64,000 nucleotides of DNA from the NCBI GenBank assembly GCA_902789325.1, contig CADANN010000012.1, forward strand, positions 1-64,000, read 5' to 3'. The notes beneath the pieces are model-generated. The model worked only from the letters and a program-made list of their open reading frames with translations. It was not told where the DNA came from and did not search any database. The position numbers and the translations under genes were made by a program. Positions 32,998 to 42,559 of this stretch are shown piece after piece (the first letter of the stretch is position 1; the number at the start of each line of letters is the position of its first letter). This DNA is from an uncultured Spirochaetaceae bacterium (GTDB taxonomy: Bacteria; Spirochaetota; Spirochaetia; Treponematales; Treponemataceae).

Positions 32998-35096
32998 CGG
33001 ATTTTTCGGAGCAAATCTATAATTGCAGGGCGCTCAACAGCCTTCTTGATTTCTGCAACTAATTCATCACCACGAACTTCGTTATTAACAAGGCGATTAC
33101 CGTCTTCATCTGCATTTGGAACTGTGTCCATTCCAGATTCGGTATTCTGTTCAGGCATACTCACAAGAACAAGCTCGTCGCCTTCATTAATTCTGTCATA
33201 AAATCCGTGACTCGTAATTACTGCTTCAGAAACCTCTTCGCCCGCTTCTGTAACAACAAGCATTCCAACTACATCATCATCGCGGAAGAAAAGCCCGGTT
33301 CCTGCATCTGCAGTTTTTACACAACCTTTTCGTACAATCTTAAACACTGCATCTTTTACAATATTTTCAGAACGACCAAGATCTATCAAAACAGTTTTTC
33401 CGTTGCGCTGAAGAATCTTTCCACGAACTGTAAGTTTTTCAAGGACAGAGTTTCTGAAACGACGGAGAACTGTTGAGAATCTGTTGTTTCCAGTTGCGTA
33501 ATATTTTTCACTGAAGGTTTCGGTACCAGTGCGGCCAGAATACATTGTTGCACTAAGGCTCAAATCATCATCACCCTCGCTCAAAGAAACCATGATAAAA
33601 TAATCATAATTATTTGCACGGGCATTTTTAAATGCTTCGCCGTAGCCGGAAACCGGAGTAACCTGAGTTTTTACAGAAGTAATTGCCACCCCACTAAATA
33701 CATCGCCACAAGCCAATGCAGTGAGGCGGTCGCCATCCGCATGATTAAAAGTAGAAGTATTTTCAGTATAGAAAACTGCAATATTCCAGCGGATTTTATC
33801 AAGATAAAAGGCATCTACCTTCCAGCGCTTAGCGAGAGTATTATTAAGAAGCGACTCATAGGCTTCAATGGTGTCCTTAAGCTCCGTAGAAATTGCTTTT
33901 TCTGAATTGCCTTTTACAAAGTTCAACTGTTCAAGGTAAAGCTCATGCATACCATTCAGTTCCAGAATGTCTGCGTATGCAAGGCGGGCAGCACTATTTG
34001 AAGGGTCAAGAATTAAAGCCCGCTGATATTCGTAAGTGCTGCCAGCTTTGTCGTAACGGCTGTCGTACTGACGCGCATTATTCAAATGGTAGCCGGCCCA
34101 CTGGCTGCGGCGCTTATCATCAAGGTCGAGCTCGCTTTTTGCGGTAAGCTCAAGCATCATTCGCATAAGCTCGTCCTGAGGTTTTACGCTAAGACCTGTG
34201 TCCCAGGTATTTATTGCGTCCTCGGTATTTCCAAGTTTGGACTGAGCCACACCTTTTAAGTACCAGGCGGCTCCGCTGTTGCGATTGCGGCTTATTATAA
34301 AATCACACAAATCAATTACTTCACTATAACGGTGTTGAAGATAAACAATCTGTGCTAAAAGCTCATAAGCCTGTTCATAGCCGCCGCGAATCTCTACTGC
34401 AATGCGGGCATGCTTTTCAGCATCTTTATAATCACCCTTCATTGTGTAAATTATTGCAGCAAGATAATGCACTTCCGGTTCACCTGAATAATACTGCATC
34501 GCCTGACGAAGGTATTTTTCTGACTGGTTGTATCTCTTAGTCTCAGCACAAACCAGAGCAAGAGAAAGCAAAGCCTTACGGTTTGAATTCTGTCTCTTTA
34601 AAGCCTCTGCATACTGATTCTCTGCTCCGGAAAATTTTCCGTCATATAATTCAATTTCTGCAAGACCAAAATGTGCATCAATATCGTTAGGATACTTTTT
34701 CAGAACTTCATTAAAAATCTGACGGGCTTCGTCTGTACGGCCAAGGGCCAGTAAAATCATTCCCTTAAGATTTTTTATTTCTGATTTATTTTTTTCGTAT
34801 TTTTCTGCGCTCTCAAGATACTGAAAGGCAAGGTCAAATTCTCCAAGATGATAAGAACAGTCTGCAAGGCGGAACCATGCATCACTAAAAGCCGGATTTG
34901 AATTTACTACCTCAATAAAATACTGCGAAGCAGTATACCAGTTTTCTTCGTTCTGAAGTTCAACTGCTTCGTTATAAGTTTTGAGTACATTTTTTGAATC
35001 TGCGGCAAACAAAGGTGTGCTTGCACTCATTGCCGCAGTCAAAATCATTGCAAATAAAATCCGACTTCTTTTTTTACTCATCATCCTTTCCGTCAT
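32994..35096 (-). CDS. Exported TPR protein with C-terminal lipoprotein-like domain
   Basis: The 700-residue protein has a signal peptide (ILFAMILTAAMSASTPLFAAD) and about ten TPR units in residues 40-400 (for example NPAFSDAWFRLADCSYHLGE and PNDIDAHFGLAEIELYDGK). The C-terminal 250 residues hold a beta-rich domain (YFIMVSLSEGDDDLSLSATM, VRGKILQRNGKTVLIDLG) related in style to flagellar assembly or curli-type secreted lipoprotein domains. It is probably a periplasmic scaffold. The start is uncertain: ATG 35096, 35084 or 35081, the last two with GGAAAGG in front. It is the final gene of the phoH operon. Confidence 0.8.
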   Translation of the reverse strand: MTERMMSKKRSRILFAMILTAAMSASTPLFAADSKNVLKTYNEAVELQNEENWYTASQYFIEVVNSNPAFSDAWFRLADCSYHLGEFDLAFQYLESAEKYEKNKSEIKNLKGMILLALGRTDEARQIFNEVLKKYPNDIDAHFGLAEIELYDGKFSGAENQYAEALKRQNSNRKALLSLALVCAETKRYNQSEKYLRQAMQYYSGEPEVHYLAAIIYTMKGDYKDAEKHARIAVEIRGGYEQAYELLAQIVYLQHRYSEVIDLCDFIISRNRNSGAAWYLKGVAQSKLGNTEDAINTWDTGLSVKPQDELMRMMLELTAKSELDLDDKRRSQWAGYHLNNARQYDSRYDKAGSTYEYQRALILDPSNSAARLAYADILELNGMHELYLEQLNFVKGNSEKAISTELKDTIEAYESLLNNTLAKRWKVDAFYLDKIRWNIAVFYTENTSTFNHADGDRLTALACGDVFSGVAITSVKTQVTPVSGYGEAFKNARANNYDYFIMVSLSEGDDDLSLSATMYSGRTGTETFSEKYYATGNNRFSTVLRRFRNSVLEKLTVRGKILQRNGKTVLIDLGRSENIVKDAVFKIVRKGCVKTADAGTGLFFRDDDVVGMLVVTEAGEEVSEAVITSHGFYDRINEGDELVLVSMPEQNTESGMDTVPNADEDGNRLVNNEVRGDELVAEIKKAVERPAIIDLLRKIR

Positions 35097-35862
35097 CTGT
35101 GTTTTTAATTATCTTAACCATATTGATTCGGTGACCTTCCATATCCTGAACAATAAAGTCATAGTCATTCCAGCTCACCTTTTCATATTTTACAGGTACT
35201 TTACCGAACAAATCAAATACGAAACCGCCAAGAGAATCAAAATCTTCGTTAGGAAACTCTGCTTCTAATGATTCGTTCAAATCATCAAGGTCTACGCGGG
35301 CATCGCAGAGCCATACATTATCGCTTACCTTAAGAATATCTTCCTGTTCCTTGTCGAATTCGTCCTGAATATCGCCTACAATTTCCTCAATGATATCTTC
35401 CATTGTTACGATACCCGAAACTCCACCGTATTCATCGATTGCGATCGCAATGTGAAGGTGATGTCTTTTGAATTCGCGGAGCAAAGAGTCGATGCGCTTG
35501 CTCTCCGGAACAAAATATGCTTTGCGGACAATTTTGGTAAGGTCGATTTCTTTTTTCTCTGCAAGACATTTAATGATGTCTTTTACATAAAGAACACCAA
35601 TTACATTATCAATTGAATCAGTATAGAGTGGGAATCTTGAATGACCGCTGGCTACTATTTTTGTAAAAAGTTCTTCCTGTGGTGTATCACTTGAAATAAA
35701 ATCTACGTCGATTCGGGGAATCATAACTTCTTTTACAGAAGTTTTTGACAGGTCCTCTACTCCCTGAATCATATCTTTTTTTTCTTCGTTTAAAATTTCC
35801 TGCTGTATGCTTTCCGCCTCTTCGGCAGCAGTGTTCTTCTTCTTTTTCTTAAAAAAACTCAT
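35074..35862 (-). CDS. CBS-domain protein of the CorC/hemolysin C family
   Basis: The 262-residue soluble protein has two CBS domains (VKEVMIPRIDVDFI to VLYVKDIIKCL, and AYFVPESKRIDSLLREF to GGVSGIVTMEDIIEEIVGDI) and a CorC_HlyC domain (DARVDLDDLNESLEAEFP... GFVFDLFGKVPVKYE). Homologues are linked to Mg2+/Co2+ homeostasis. No membrane domain is present, as in the CorC class. It overlaps ybeY by 4 nt, a common pairing near phoH. Confidence 0.9.
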   Translation of the reverse strand: MSFFKKKKKNTAAEEAESIQQEILNEEKKDMIQGVEDLSKTSVKEVMIPRIDVDFISSDTPQEELFTKIVASGHSRFPLYTDSIDNVIGVLYVKDIIKCLAEKKEIDLTKIVRKAYFVPESKRIDSLLREFKRHHLHIAIAIDEYGGVSGIVTMEDIIEEIVGDIQDEFDKEQEDILKVSDNVWLCDARVDLDDLNESLEAEFPNEDFDSLGGFVFDLFGKVPVKYEKVSWNDYDFIVQDMEGHRINMVKIIKNTDDGKDDE

Positions 35863-36335
35863 TTGATTATTTTTTCATCCTTTAATTTTTCTAAAACTTT
35901 TTCCTGAAGCACAAGCATTTCGCAAACTGGAGCTACACCTTTTTCTATGTGTTCTTCTCCGTGATCCATTCCATTCAGATGCAAAAGGCCATGAACAATC
36001 AGACGTTTGAGCTCATCATTTCGGCTCTCATTAAAATATTCGGCATTTACAGGCAAAGTATCAAGGCTTATTACGATATCGCCTACACATTTCCACTTTC
36101 CTTCTTCATCTTCATATTCTTCATCATTTTCAAAAGAAAGAACATCGGTTGTGCTGTCTATCTGACGGTAAGCCTTATTGAGTTCCTGCATATATGCGTC
36201 TTCGCACAAAAGAAGCGAAACCTCTTCACCATCAAAATTGAATTCATTGAGTGCTTTTAAAACAAAAGGCTCTACATTGTTAAACCACTCAGGCTCATCT
36301 ACACCGTCGTGCATTGCTACAAATACTCTATTCAT
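35859..36335 (-). CDS. ybeY: Endoribonuclease YbeY
   Basis: YbeY is a metal-dependent RNase important in rRNA maturation and ribosome quality control. The 158-residue product contains the zinc ligand motif HGLLHLNGMDHGEEH and the preceding TDVLSFEND, both family hallmarks. Overlaps of 4 nt on both sides link it to pgpH and the CBS gene. Confidence 0.93.
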   Translation of the reverse strand: MNRVFVAMHDGVDEPEWFNNVEPFVLKALNEFNFDGEEVSLLLCEDAYMQELNKAYRQIDSTTDVLSFENDEEYEDEEGKWKCVGDIVISLDTLPVNAEYFNESRNDELKRLIVHGLLHLNGMDHGEEHIEKGVAPVCEMLVLQEKVLEKLKDEKIIK

Positions 36336-38158
36336 TTCTTTTCCTTTACTGCTTTTGGAGTCGCAGGCTTTGCGGCAGAAGTTTTTGCTGAAGTAACTTT
36401 TACCGGCCCTTTAGTACTTTCTTTTACAAGGGACTTTGGTAATTCTTTTGGAGCCTCAGTCTGAATGACAGCTTCTTCTGTCTTTGGTTTTACTTCATCT
36501 GGATCCTGCTGATTCTGATATTTAATACGGTTATGATAATAACCTGTAAGAAGATTTACAAAAGTTGCTTTGATTTTTGAAATATCACTGAAAGTAAGAT
36601 CACAATTATCAAGCTGTTTGTGTTCTACCTTTTGATTTATAAGAAGAGTGATAAATTTTTCCAGGCGAGGAGAAGTTGGATTATCTAGGGTATGACAGGC
36701 TGCTTCAACTGTATCTGCCAGCATTACTACAGCAGATTCTTTTGTTCTTGGCGGAATTCCAGGATATCTGAAATCATCTTCTTCGAGAGAAGCATCTTTT
36801 TCTTTTGCCGCATTGAAGAAATAAGTGATGATACTGTTTCCGTGGTGTTCTGCAATAATATCAATTACAGCCTGAGGAAGGTGCAGCTGATGTGCTTTTT
36901 CAACACCCTTGCGCACATGGCTTTTAATTACAGAAGCAGAAAGTGTCGGGTTCAGGTCATTATGCTTATTTTCCATATTGGCCTGATTTTCTACAAAGTA
37001 TTCACTCTGATCCATTTTACCAATATCGTGGTAATAAGCACCAACTCTTGCTAGCAATGGATTTGCATCAATTTCACGGCAGGCTGCTTCTGCAAGCTGA
37101 GCAACCATCATAGAATGATTATAGGTTCCGTTTGCCTGAATCTGCATTTGCTTAAAGATCGGAGTATTATTGTCGCTCAAATCCATAAGGCGGAAAACAG
37201 AAGCGGTATTTAACATGATTTCAAGAGGAGTTAAAAATCCCAGAGTTAAAATTCCAGAAAGGAAGCCGTTTATTGCAAGTCCTATCATGAGCTTTGGAAT
37301 TTCATCAAAAGTCTCATTGAAAATTACAGAGAAAATAATCAGATAAACAATATTGAAAACTGAAATCATGATTCCAGCAAAAACCAAATCCAGACGGCGT
37401 TCAATTTTGCGGACAATTGCAGCTGCAGTAAGAGAAGAAGCAAGTGTGAAAAGGAAGGTAGAAATCTGCCAGCCGGTTGCACACAAAACACCCATAGACA
37501 TTATGATTGACAGCAATAGAGCTGAAAGATTTCCATAAAGAATCGTTACAATCATAATGAAAAGTGCAGACGGAATTACAATACAAATACTATAGGGACT
37601 AGAGAATAAAGAAAGCTTTCCTAAAAAGGCCGTAACTGCATACTCTGCGATAAAAAATAAAACCTGAAGTAAAGGCTCCCGGAATACCAGTTTTCGATTT
37701 ACAGAAATAAAGGTAAAAAGCAGATACCACATAATCGAAAGCAAAAGCAGATAAAGTTCACTGTTTGCAAAAGCTCTGTAATCAATATACAAAGGAGAAG
37801 CAGACATTTTTTTAAGCTTTGAAAATCCTTCTTCTGTAATCGGGAAGCCCTTTTTGATTATTTTTTCGCCCTTCACTACTGCAACCGGATCAATATTATC
37901 TGGCTGAAGAGTACGGTCGGCAATAATCGTACGGTCAGCAATCTGCCCGATTTCAAAATCATTAAGCGAAAAGTTTGCGATAGTTTCTGCAGTACTGATT
38001 TTCAAAAAATTTAAGGCAGAAATTGCAAGAAGTCCTACAAAAAATAAAATAAGAAACGGATAATTTTGTCTTATGTATGTACCTGTTGCCTTTGTTACAA
38101 GACTGATTATAGAAGTCTTGTTATTGTCTTTTTCGGAATTATTCCTTTTCATTTTCAT
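36332..38158 (-). CDS. pgpH: 7TM-HD domain cyclic-di-AMP phosphodiesterase, PgpH-like
   Basis: The 608-residue protein has an N-terminal transmembrane helix (YPFLILFFVGLLAISALNF), a short extracytoplasmic 7TMR-HDED-like part (SLNDFEIGQIADRTI... GEKIIKKGFPIT), seven helices (about residues 130-310) and a cytoplasmic HD domain with HSMMVAQLAEAA, YYHDIGKMDQ, AEHHGNS and MLADTVEAA. PgpH hydrolyses c-di-AMP in Listeria and Bacillus relatives. The extracellular domain is much shorter than in Listeria PgpH. A Lys/Pro/Ala-rich C-terminal tail (last 60 residues) is a lineage extra. The phoH-pgpH-ybeY order is conserved in many bacteria. Confidence 0.9.
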   Translation of the reverse strand: MKMKRNNSEKDNNKTSIISLVTKATGTYIRQNYPFLILFFVGLLAISALNFLKISTAETIANFSLNDFEIGQIADRTIIADRTLQPDNIDPVAVVKGEKIIKKGFPITEEGFSKLKKMSASPLYIDYRAFANSELYLLLLSIMWYLLFTFISVNRKLVFREPLLQVLFFIAEYAVTAFLGKLSLFSSPYSICIVIPSALFIMIVTILYGNLSALLLSIIMSMGVLCATGWQISTFLFTLASSLTAAAIVRKIERRLDLVFAGIMISVFNIVYLIIFSVIFNETFDEIPKLMIGLAINGFLSGILTLGFLTPLEIMLNTASVFRLMDLSDNNTPIFKQMQIQANGTYNHSMMVAQLAEAACREIDANPLLARVGAYYHDIGKMDQSEYFVENQANMENKHNDLNPTLSASVIKSHVRKGVEKAHQLHLPQAVIDIIAEHHGNSIITYFFNAAKEKDASLEEDDFRYPGIPPRTKESAVVMLADTVEAACHTLDNPTSPRLEKFITLLINQKVEHKQLDNCDLTFSDISKIKATFVNLLTGYYHNRIKYQNQQDPDEVKPKTEEAVIQTEAPKELPKSLVKESTKGPVKVTSAKTSAAKPATPKAVKEKK

Positions 38159-39074
38159 ACGCCTTTACTATTTTCTTAACTAACTGATTTCTTACAACAT
38201 CTTCTGCCGTAAGTTCCATAAAACCAATATCTTCTATTTTATATAATATACTGATTGAATGCATTAAACCTGATTCTACCTTTTTAGGAAGATCGATTTG
38301 TGATGGGTCGCCGGTAACAAAAACCTTTGTATTTTCTCCCATGCGGGTAAGGAACATTTTCATCTGTGCGCAAGTTGTATTCTGCGCTTCATCGAGGATA
38401 ACAACCGCATTATTGAGCGTGCGGCCTCGCATATAGGCAAGAGGTGCAACTTCTACAATGCCGGCTTCAAAAAGACGCTTAACAGATTCTGTCGGAAGAA
38501 TTGTTTCCATTGCATCTCTGAGTGGACGCAAATATGGATCGATTTTGTCTTCAAGATCACCAGGAAGAAAGCCAAGACTCTCCCCTGCTTCTACTACCGG
38601 ACGAGTGATAATAAGTTTATTCTTTTTATGAGTAAGAATAAGTCTGAGGGCTTCGGCAACGGCAAGATAAGTTTTTCCACTACCTGCTGAACCGGTACAG
38701 AATACCATATCGTGGGTTTGAAGAAGATTTACATATTCCGCCTGTCCCTGAGTACGCGGATAAACACGGCGAACGGCACCTGGTACCATAATCACCATTT
38801 CATCTGCATCAACTTTTTTCTTTGTATTTAGAACTGTAAGAATTATATCGTCGCTGTTACGACCACCCGAATGAACTTCATCAATTATACGGTCTACAAT
38901 GAACTGAAATTTCTGACAAACTTCGGGAGCAGCATTTTCTACAGAGAGCTCGTTGCCTTTATAAAAGACAGGAACTCCAAGATGTTCTTCTATGAGTTGT
39001 AAATTTTTATCATTAGTTCCGCACACACAGGAAAGTACATCGTTATCGGGAACTACTATTGTGTATTCGTTCAA
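38139..39074 (-). CDS. phoH: PhoH family ATPase
   Basis: The 311-residue protein has the PhoH core with GSAGSGKTYLAVAEAL (Walker A), RPVVEAGESLGFLPGDLEDKI, and VILDEAQNTTCAQMKMFLTR (Walker B). PhoH-like proteins are linked to RNA metabolism together with YbeY. The N-terminal KH-like segment (VVPDNDVLSCVCGTNDKNL) is short. The start is TTG at 39074 with AAGAGG 6 nt upstream; the next in-frame ATG would remove much of the domain. It is the first gene of a five-gene operon. Confidence 0.92.
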   Translation of the reverse strand: MNEYTIVVPDNDVLSCVCGTNDKNLQLIEEHLGVPVFYKGNELSVENAAPEVCQKFQFIVDRIIDEVHSGGRNSDDIILTVLNTKKKVDADEMVIMVPGAVRRVYPRTQGQAEYVNLLQTHDMVFCTGSAGSGKTYLAVAEALRLILTHKKNKLIITRPVVEAGESLGFLPGDLEDKIDPYLRPLRDAMETILPTESVKRLFEAGIVEVAPLAYMRGRTLNNAVVILDEAQNTTCAQMKMFLTRMGENTKVFVTGDPSQIDLPKKVESGLMHSISILYKIEDIGFMELTAEDVVRNQLVKKIVKAYENEKE

Positions 39075-39091
39075 AAAAACCTCTTTTAACT

Positions 39092-39120
39092 ATTATTAAT
39101 TATCATAGACTTATTGTCAA
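39092..39120 (-). promoter_or_regulatory. Promoter of the phoH operon
   Basis: A consensus TTGACA (39115-39120), a 17-nt spacer and AATAAT (39092-39097) are read on the minus strand. The transcript would have a short leader of about 10 nt that includes the AAGAGG ribosome binding site. Confidence 0.6.
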
Positions 39121-39158
39121 TCTTAAATAAGTCGGCTCGCATAGTCTCGATTTTAGGC

Positions 39159-42100
39159 TTACTCGAGCTTCCATTCGCCGTAATCATCAATAATACTTGT
39201 TTTCATACTCTCCATTGGGTTCCATACAACACCGAGAGTGATATATGGCTTAAAGTCGTACCGCTTTTTGCCGTTTTCGGTGATAACTCGTGGTTCAATC
39301 TTCATTGTCATATTGAATTTCCAGTCATGAAGGTCGTGGCTCATAGTCATATTAAAGGATTTGATTTTAAAGCCTGAACTTTCTCGTTTGGAATCATCAT
39401 CAAAACGGAAAGAATTGATAAGGTCATAGAAAACATTACCAGGGAAGCCACCCCATTCGCTATACAAATCACCTTCTTCATTATGGAAATACCAGTAAAG
39501 GACAGAGTTTCGGGAGGTTGCAGAGAAAGAAAGTTCCCAGAACTCATGAATCTTGAATTTTATAGAAGGAGAAAAGAGCAGATAACTGTTTGTAGGACGA
39601 AGCAAATCTGCTACTACACTCGTAGACAAGGATGGTGTAATTGTAATTCGGTTAAACCACTGATAAAAAGTCTTTGACGGAAGTGAATAAGATGCTGAAA
39701 GAGAATATGGAAGGAACTCTTTATCTTCTCGAATTACCCAACCAGTGTCTTTTGAAAAATCATAACCTTTTACATAAGACATAACATAAGACAGATTCAA
39801 GCCGAATGCAGAAGCGGAAATTTTCAAACTATCCGGATTATCATCTTCCAGATTATAAGAAAAACTTTCGGAAATTTTTAATTTTGAATTAAACAAAGAA
39901 ACTGAAAGACTCTGATTCAACGGACTTTTTTTCCATTCTTTTTCGTAATCTTTATTCTTTAAAGTTTCACCAGCTTTTTTTGCAGCCTCAGCGCGAGCCT
40001 TGTTTTCTTCCGAATCAGATCTTGCTTCCTGAAAACCAGTACTTAAAGAAGCACTTACATAAGGGAAGCCCAAACTGAGTGTTGCCGTATATTTTTTAAG
40101 AAGAGGTGGCATTACGGCTTCAATTTTCAATGACTGAGAAAAGTTCTTATCCATTTCTGCAGCTCGAACATCAGCCGAAATCGAGTTTACAGTTATGCTT
40201 TCTTCATCCTGCCAATCTGCAAAACTTTCTTCCCACTCAGGGTTATCTGCATCATCCCCGGTAAATTTTCTGCGGTAAAGTTTAATGTTTGAATTCCATG
40301 AAACACTTGTGTCGCTAATAAACGGAACATAAATAAATGGACGAAGAACAACAGAATTTGAATTAACTATATCACGCGATTCAGATTTGTAGTCTGAAAT
40401 AATAAGCTTCTTCTTATCTGATTCTGTATAACCATATTCCGCATCATCTGAAATGAACGGGTGCTTCTGGAAAACCGGTGAAAAAGAAAATTTATTTTCT
40501 ACAGAGAAAAAGTTTCCGCCATAATTAAATTTACTGGATACAGAAAGCGGAAGTTTTATATTGTACATTGAAGTTCGAATATCACTCCAATCAAAATCTT
40601 CTGATTTTTTTAAGTTCGTTGAAGCATAAGCCAGCTGATTCGCAGCAGTCATACCAAGCGAATAAGTAAGGGCATAAGTCATTGTATCTGAAACTGTTTC
40701 TTTTGAAGCAGTATAACTTAATTCCGGATTTAGATATTCAAAAATCTTTTCGTCGGTGTCTTTGTCTGTTTTTTCAGAAGATTCTGCGTTGGCAGAGTTA
40801 TCAGTATCAGGTGAAGTTTCCGCAACCTCTGAAGCTTCAGCTTTTTTGGCCTCTTCTTCGGCTTTCAATCTTTCTTCTTCAAGCTGTTTTTCTGTTTTTA
40901 ATTCATCTGGTTTGTTCAGAGTAATTACATATGCAGGTGTTTTTTTACTTTCTGCCTGTTTTGGTGGCCATTGAAAAATGGTTCCGCTCATCGACATGTT
41001 TACAGAAGCTGGTGTTACCTGTGATGGATAATAAAATCTTCTCATTGGAGTATAAGTTTTCCATGACGATTCATTATCTGTAGAAAAATCAGTTGTCTCC
41101 TTAGATGAAATATTCACCGAATTGTTCATTGAAAGAGAAAGTGATGAAACATAAGGTTTTATAAATGAAGGCAGAGTCGGCGAAAAAGAAGATGCTGCAC
41201 TCCATGTAAAAGAAGAAACTTCCGTTACTGTAATATCACTATCATCATCTTTAGTATTTTCAAGGAAATAAGAAATCCAGTCCATTGTTTCCATGCGATT
41301 GGTTTTAAAATCGTAATTGAAATATGGATCAGAATAAATCGGAAGTGAGATTTTTAAGCTGAAAGGTTTTGAAATCTGTAAATCAAGATTTCCCGCATAA
41401 CGGAACGGCATTTTTACGCCAAGAAAAACAGATTCGTCTTTATAGGTTTGACCTGTAGAAGAAAAGGGATAATATTCGCCACCCTGCTTAAAAATTGTAT
41501 TACTAAAGCCAAGCATTAAATTAAAATCCAGGCGGGTAATATAATTTTTCATTGGGACAAGCTTTCCGTCTACTCCAATCATATAACCGAGCGTTGAATA
41601 CCAGTCGGCCATGAGCTTTACATATTGCGAAGTATCACCCTTATAGTCTTCATCAAGATTGTGAAGCACAAGTCCTTCGCGAACCTGCTCTTTAAGCGAG
41701 TTAGGTTTAATAAAATTATAAACCGCCTTTAAAGATTCAGCAGAAGTACTTTCCTTATCTGAAGAACTTGATGAACTTGAAGATTTTGAAGAGCTGGAAG
41801 CATTATTAAGAGGCTTACGTCCCCAAATGTAAGTAGTGGTCTGAACATAATAACCTTCGCGCTTTGAATAACCGAATACCGGATTAAAAATCAATTCATC
41901 CTTTGGATAGTAAAAAGCCGGGAAATATAAAACCGGAACAACACCTACATAAAGCAGAGCATTAAAAAAAGCAAACTCACCGCCCGGTAAAAGCCAGGTA
42001 CGGGTTGCATCAATATGCCAGTGTGGTGGATCTTCATCACAGAAGGTAAGACTTGAGCTTTTGAAAGTAATTACATTTTCATTACCTTTACCAAAAATGT

Positions 42101-42554
42101 CAGAAAATACAATGAGAGTCGAACCAGAAGGAAGATTTAAAGCATCACTCTGAGTCTGAACAATTCGACCGTCATCAAAAACACCTTCGAGAGTCGAAGT
42201 ATTCATAAGCAGCGAAGTTGCAGTAGCAGTATCATTTCCAGATGAGCCGCCTTTCATTGTAATTGAAACATTACCTTCAGCATAAAGCATTTCGGTTTTG
42301 CGGTCGTAAGTTATTTTGTCGGCTTTAATTTCATTTGTAGAACTTCCCTTTTGAACGGAAAGTGAAACAGAACCTTCGAGTACAATAGTATCGTTACCAG
42401 TATCTTCAGCCTTTTTATAGGAAGTCTGGCGGGCATTATTGATTGTTATAACTGTAACTTCGGGTTCTTTATTTGATGCAGAAGACTTCTGAGCAAAAAG
42501 TGGAAGGCAAAGGAGAAAAAATAAAACTGCTGCAGAAAAGAAACGACGCATCAT
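39159..42554 (-). CDS. lptD: LPS-assembly protein LptD homologue
   Basis: The 1131-residue outer-membrane protein has a signal peptide (FFSAAVLFFLLCLPLFAQ), an LptA-like OstA domain (residues about 50-150, IKADKITYDRKTEMLYAEGNV) and a long beta-barrel region (to the C-terminus, with alternating aromatic strands such as YFPAFYYPKDELIFNPVFGYS). A charged Lys/Glu/Ala-rich insertion (about 620-680) and a Ser-rich stretch are not in proteobacterial LptD. LptD inserts lipopolysaccharide into the outer membrane; many treponemes lack LPS, so the amphiphile here is unknown. It follows uvrA by 5 nt. Confidence 0.85.
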   Translation of the reverse strand: MMRRFFSAAVLFFLLCLPLFAQKSSASNKEPEVTVITINNARQTSYKKAEDTGNDTIVLEGSVSLSVQKGSSTNEIKADKITYDRKTEMLYAEGNVSITMKGGSSGNDTATATSLLMNTSTLEGVFDDGRIVQTQSDALNLPSGSTLIVFSDIFGKGNENVITFKSSSLTFCDEDPPHWHIDATRTWLLPGGEFAFFNALLYVGVVPVLYFPAFYYPKDELIFNPVFGYSKREGYYVQTTTYIWGRKPLNNASSSSKSSSSSSSSDKESTSAESLKAVYNFIKPNSLKEQVREGLVLHNLDEDYKGDTSQYVKLMADWYSTLGYMIGVDGKLVPMKNYITRLDFNLMLGFSNTIFKQGGEYYPFSSTGQTYKDESVFLGVKMPFRYAGNLDLQISKPFSLKISLPIYSDPYFNYDFKTNRMETMDWISYFLENTKDDDSDITVTEVSSFTWSAASSFSPTLPSFIKPYVSSLSLSMNNSVNISSKETTDFSTDNESSWKTYTPMRRFYYPSQVTPASVNMSMSGTIFQWPPKQAESKKTPAYVITLNKPDELKTEKQLEEERLKAEEEAKKAEASEVAETSPDTDNSANAESSEKTDKDTDEKIFEYLNPELSYTASKETVSDTMTYALTYSLGMTAANQLAYASTNLKKSEDFDWSDIRTSMYNIKLPLSVSSKFNYGGNFFSVENKFSFSPVFQKHPFISDDAEYGYTESDKKKLIISDYKSESRDIVNSNSVVLRPFIYVPFISDTSVSWNSNIKLYRRKFTGDDADNPEWEESFADWQDEESITVNSISADVRAAEMDKNFSQSLKIEAVMPPLLKKYTATLSLGFPYVSASLSTGFQEARSDSEENKARAEAAKKAGETLKNKDYEKEWKKSPLNQSLSVSLFNSKLKISESFSYNLEDDNPDSLKISASAFGLNLSYVMSYVKGYDFSKDTGWVIREDKEFLPYSLSASYSLPSKTFYQWFNRITITPSLSTSVVADLLRPTNSYLLFSPSIKFKIHEFWELSFSATSRNSVLYWYFHNEEGDLYSEWGGFPGNVFYDLINSFRFDDDSKRESSGFKIKSFNMTMSHDLHDWKFNMTMKIEPRVITENGKKRYDFKPYITLGVVWNPMESMKTSIIDDYGEWKLE

Positions 42555-42559
42555 AAAAA

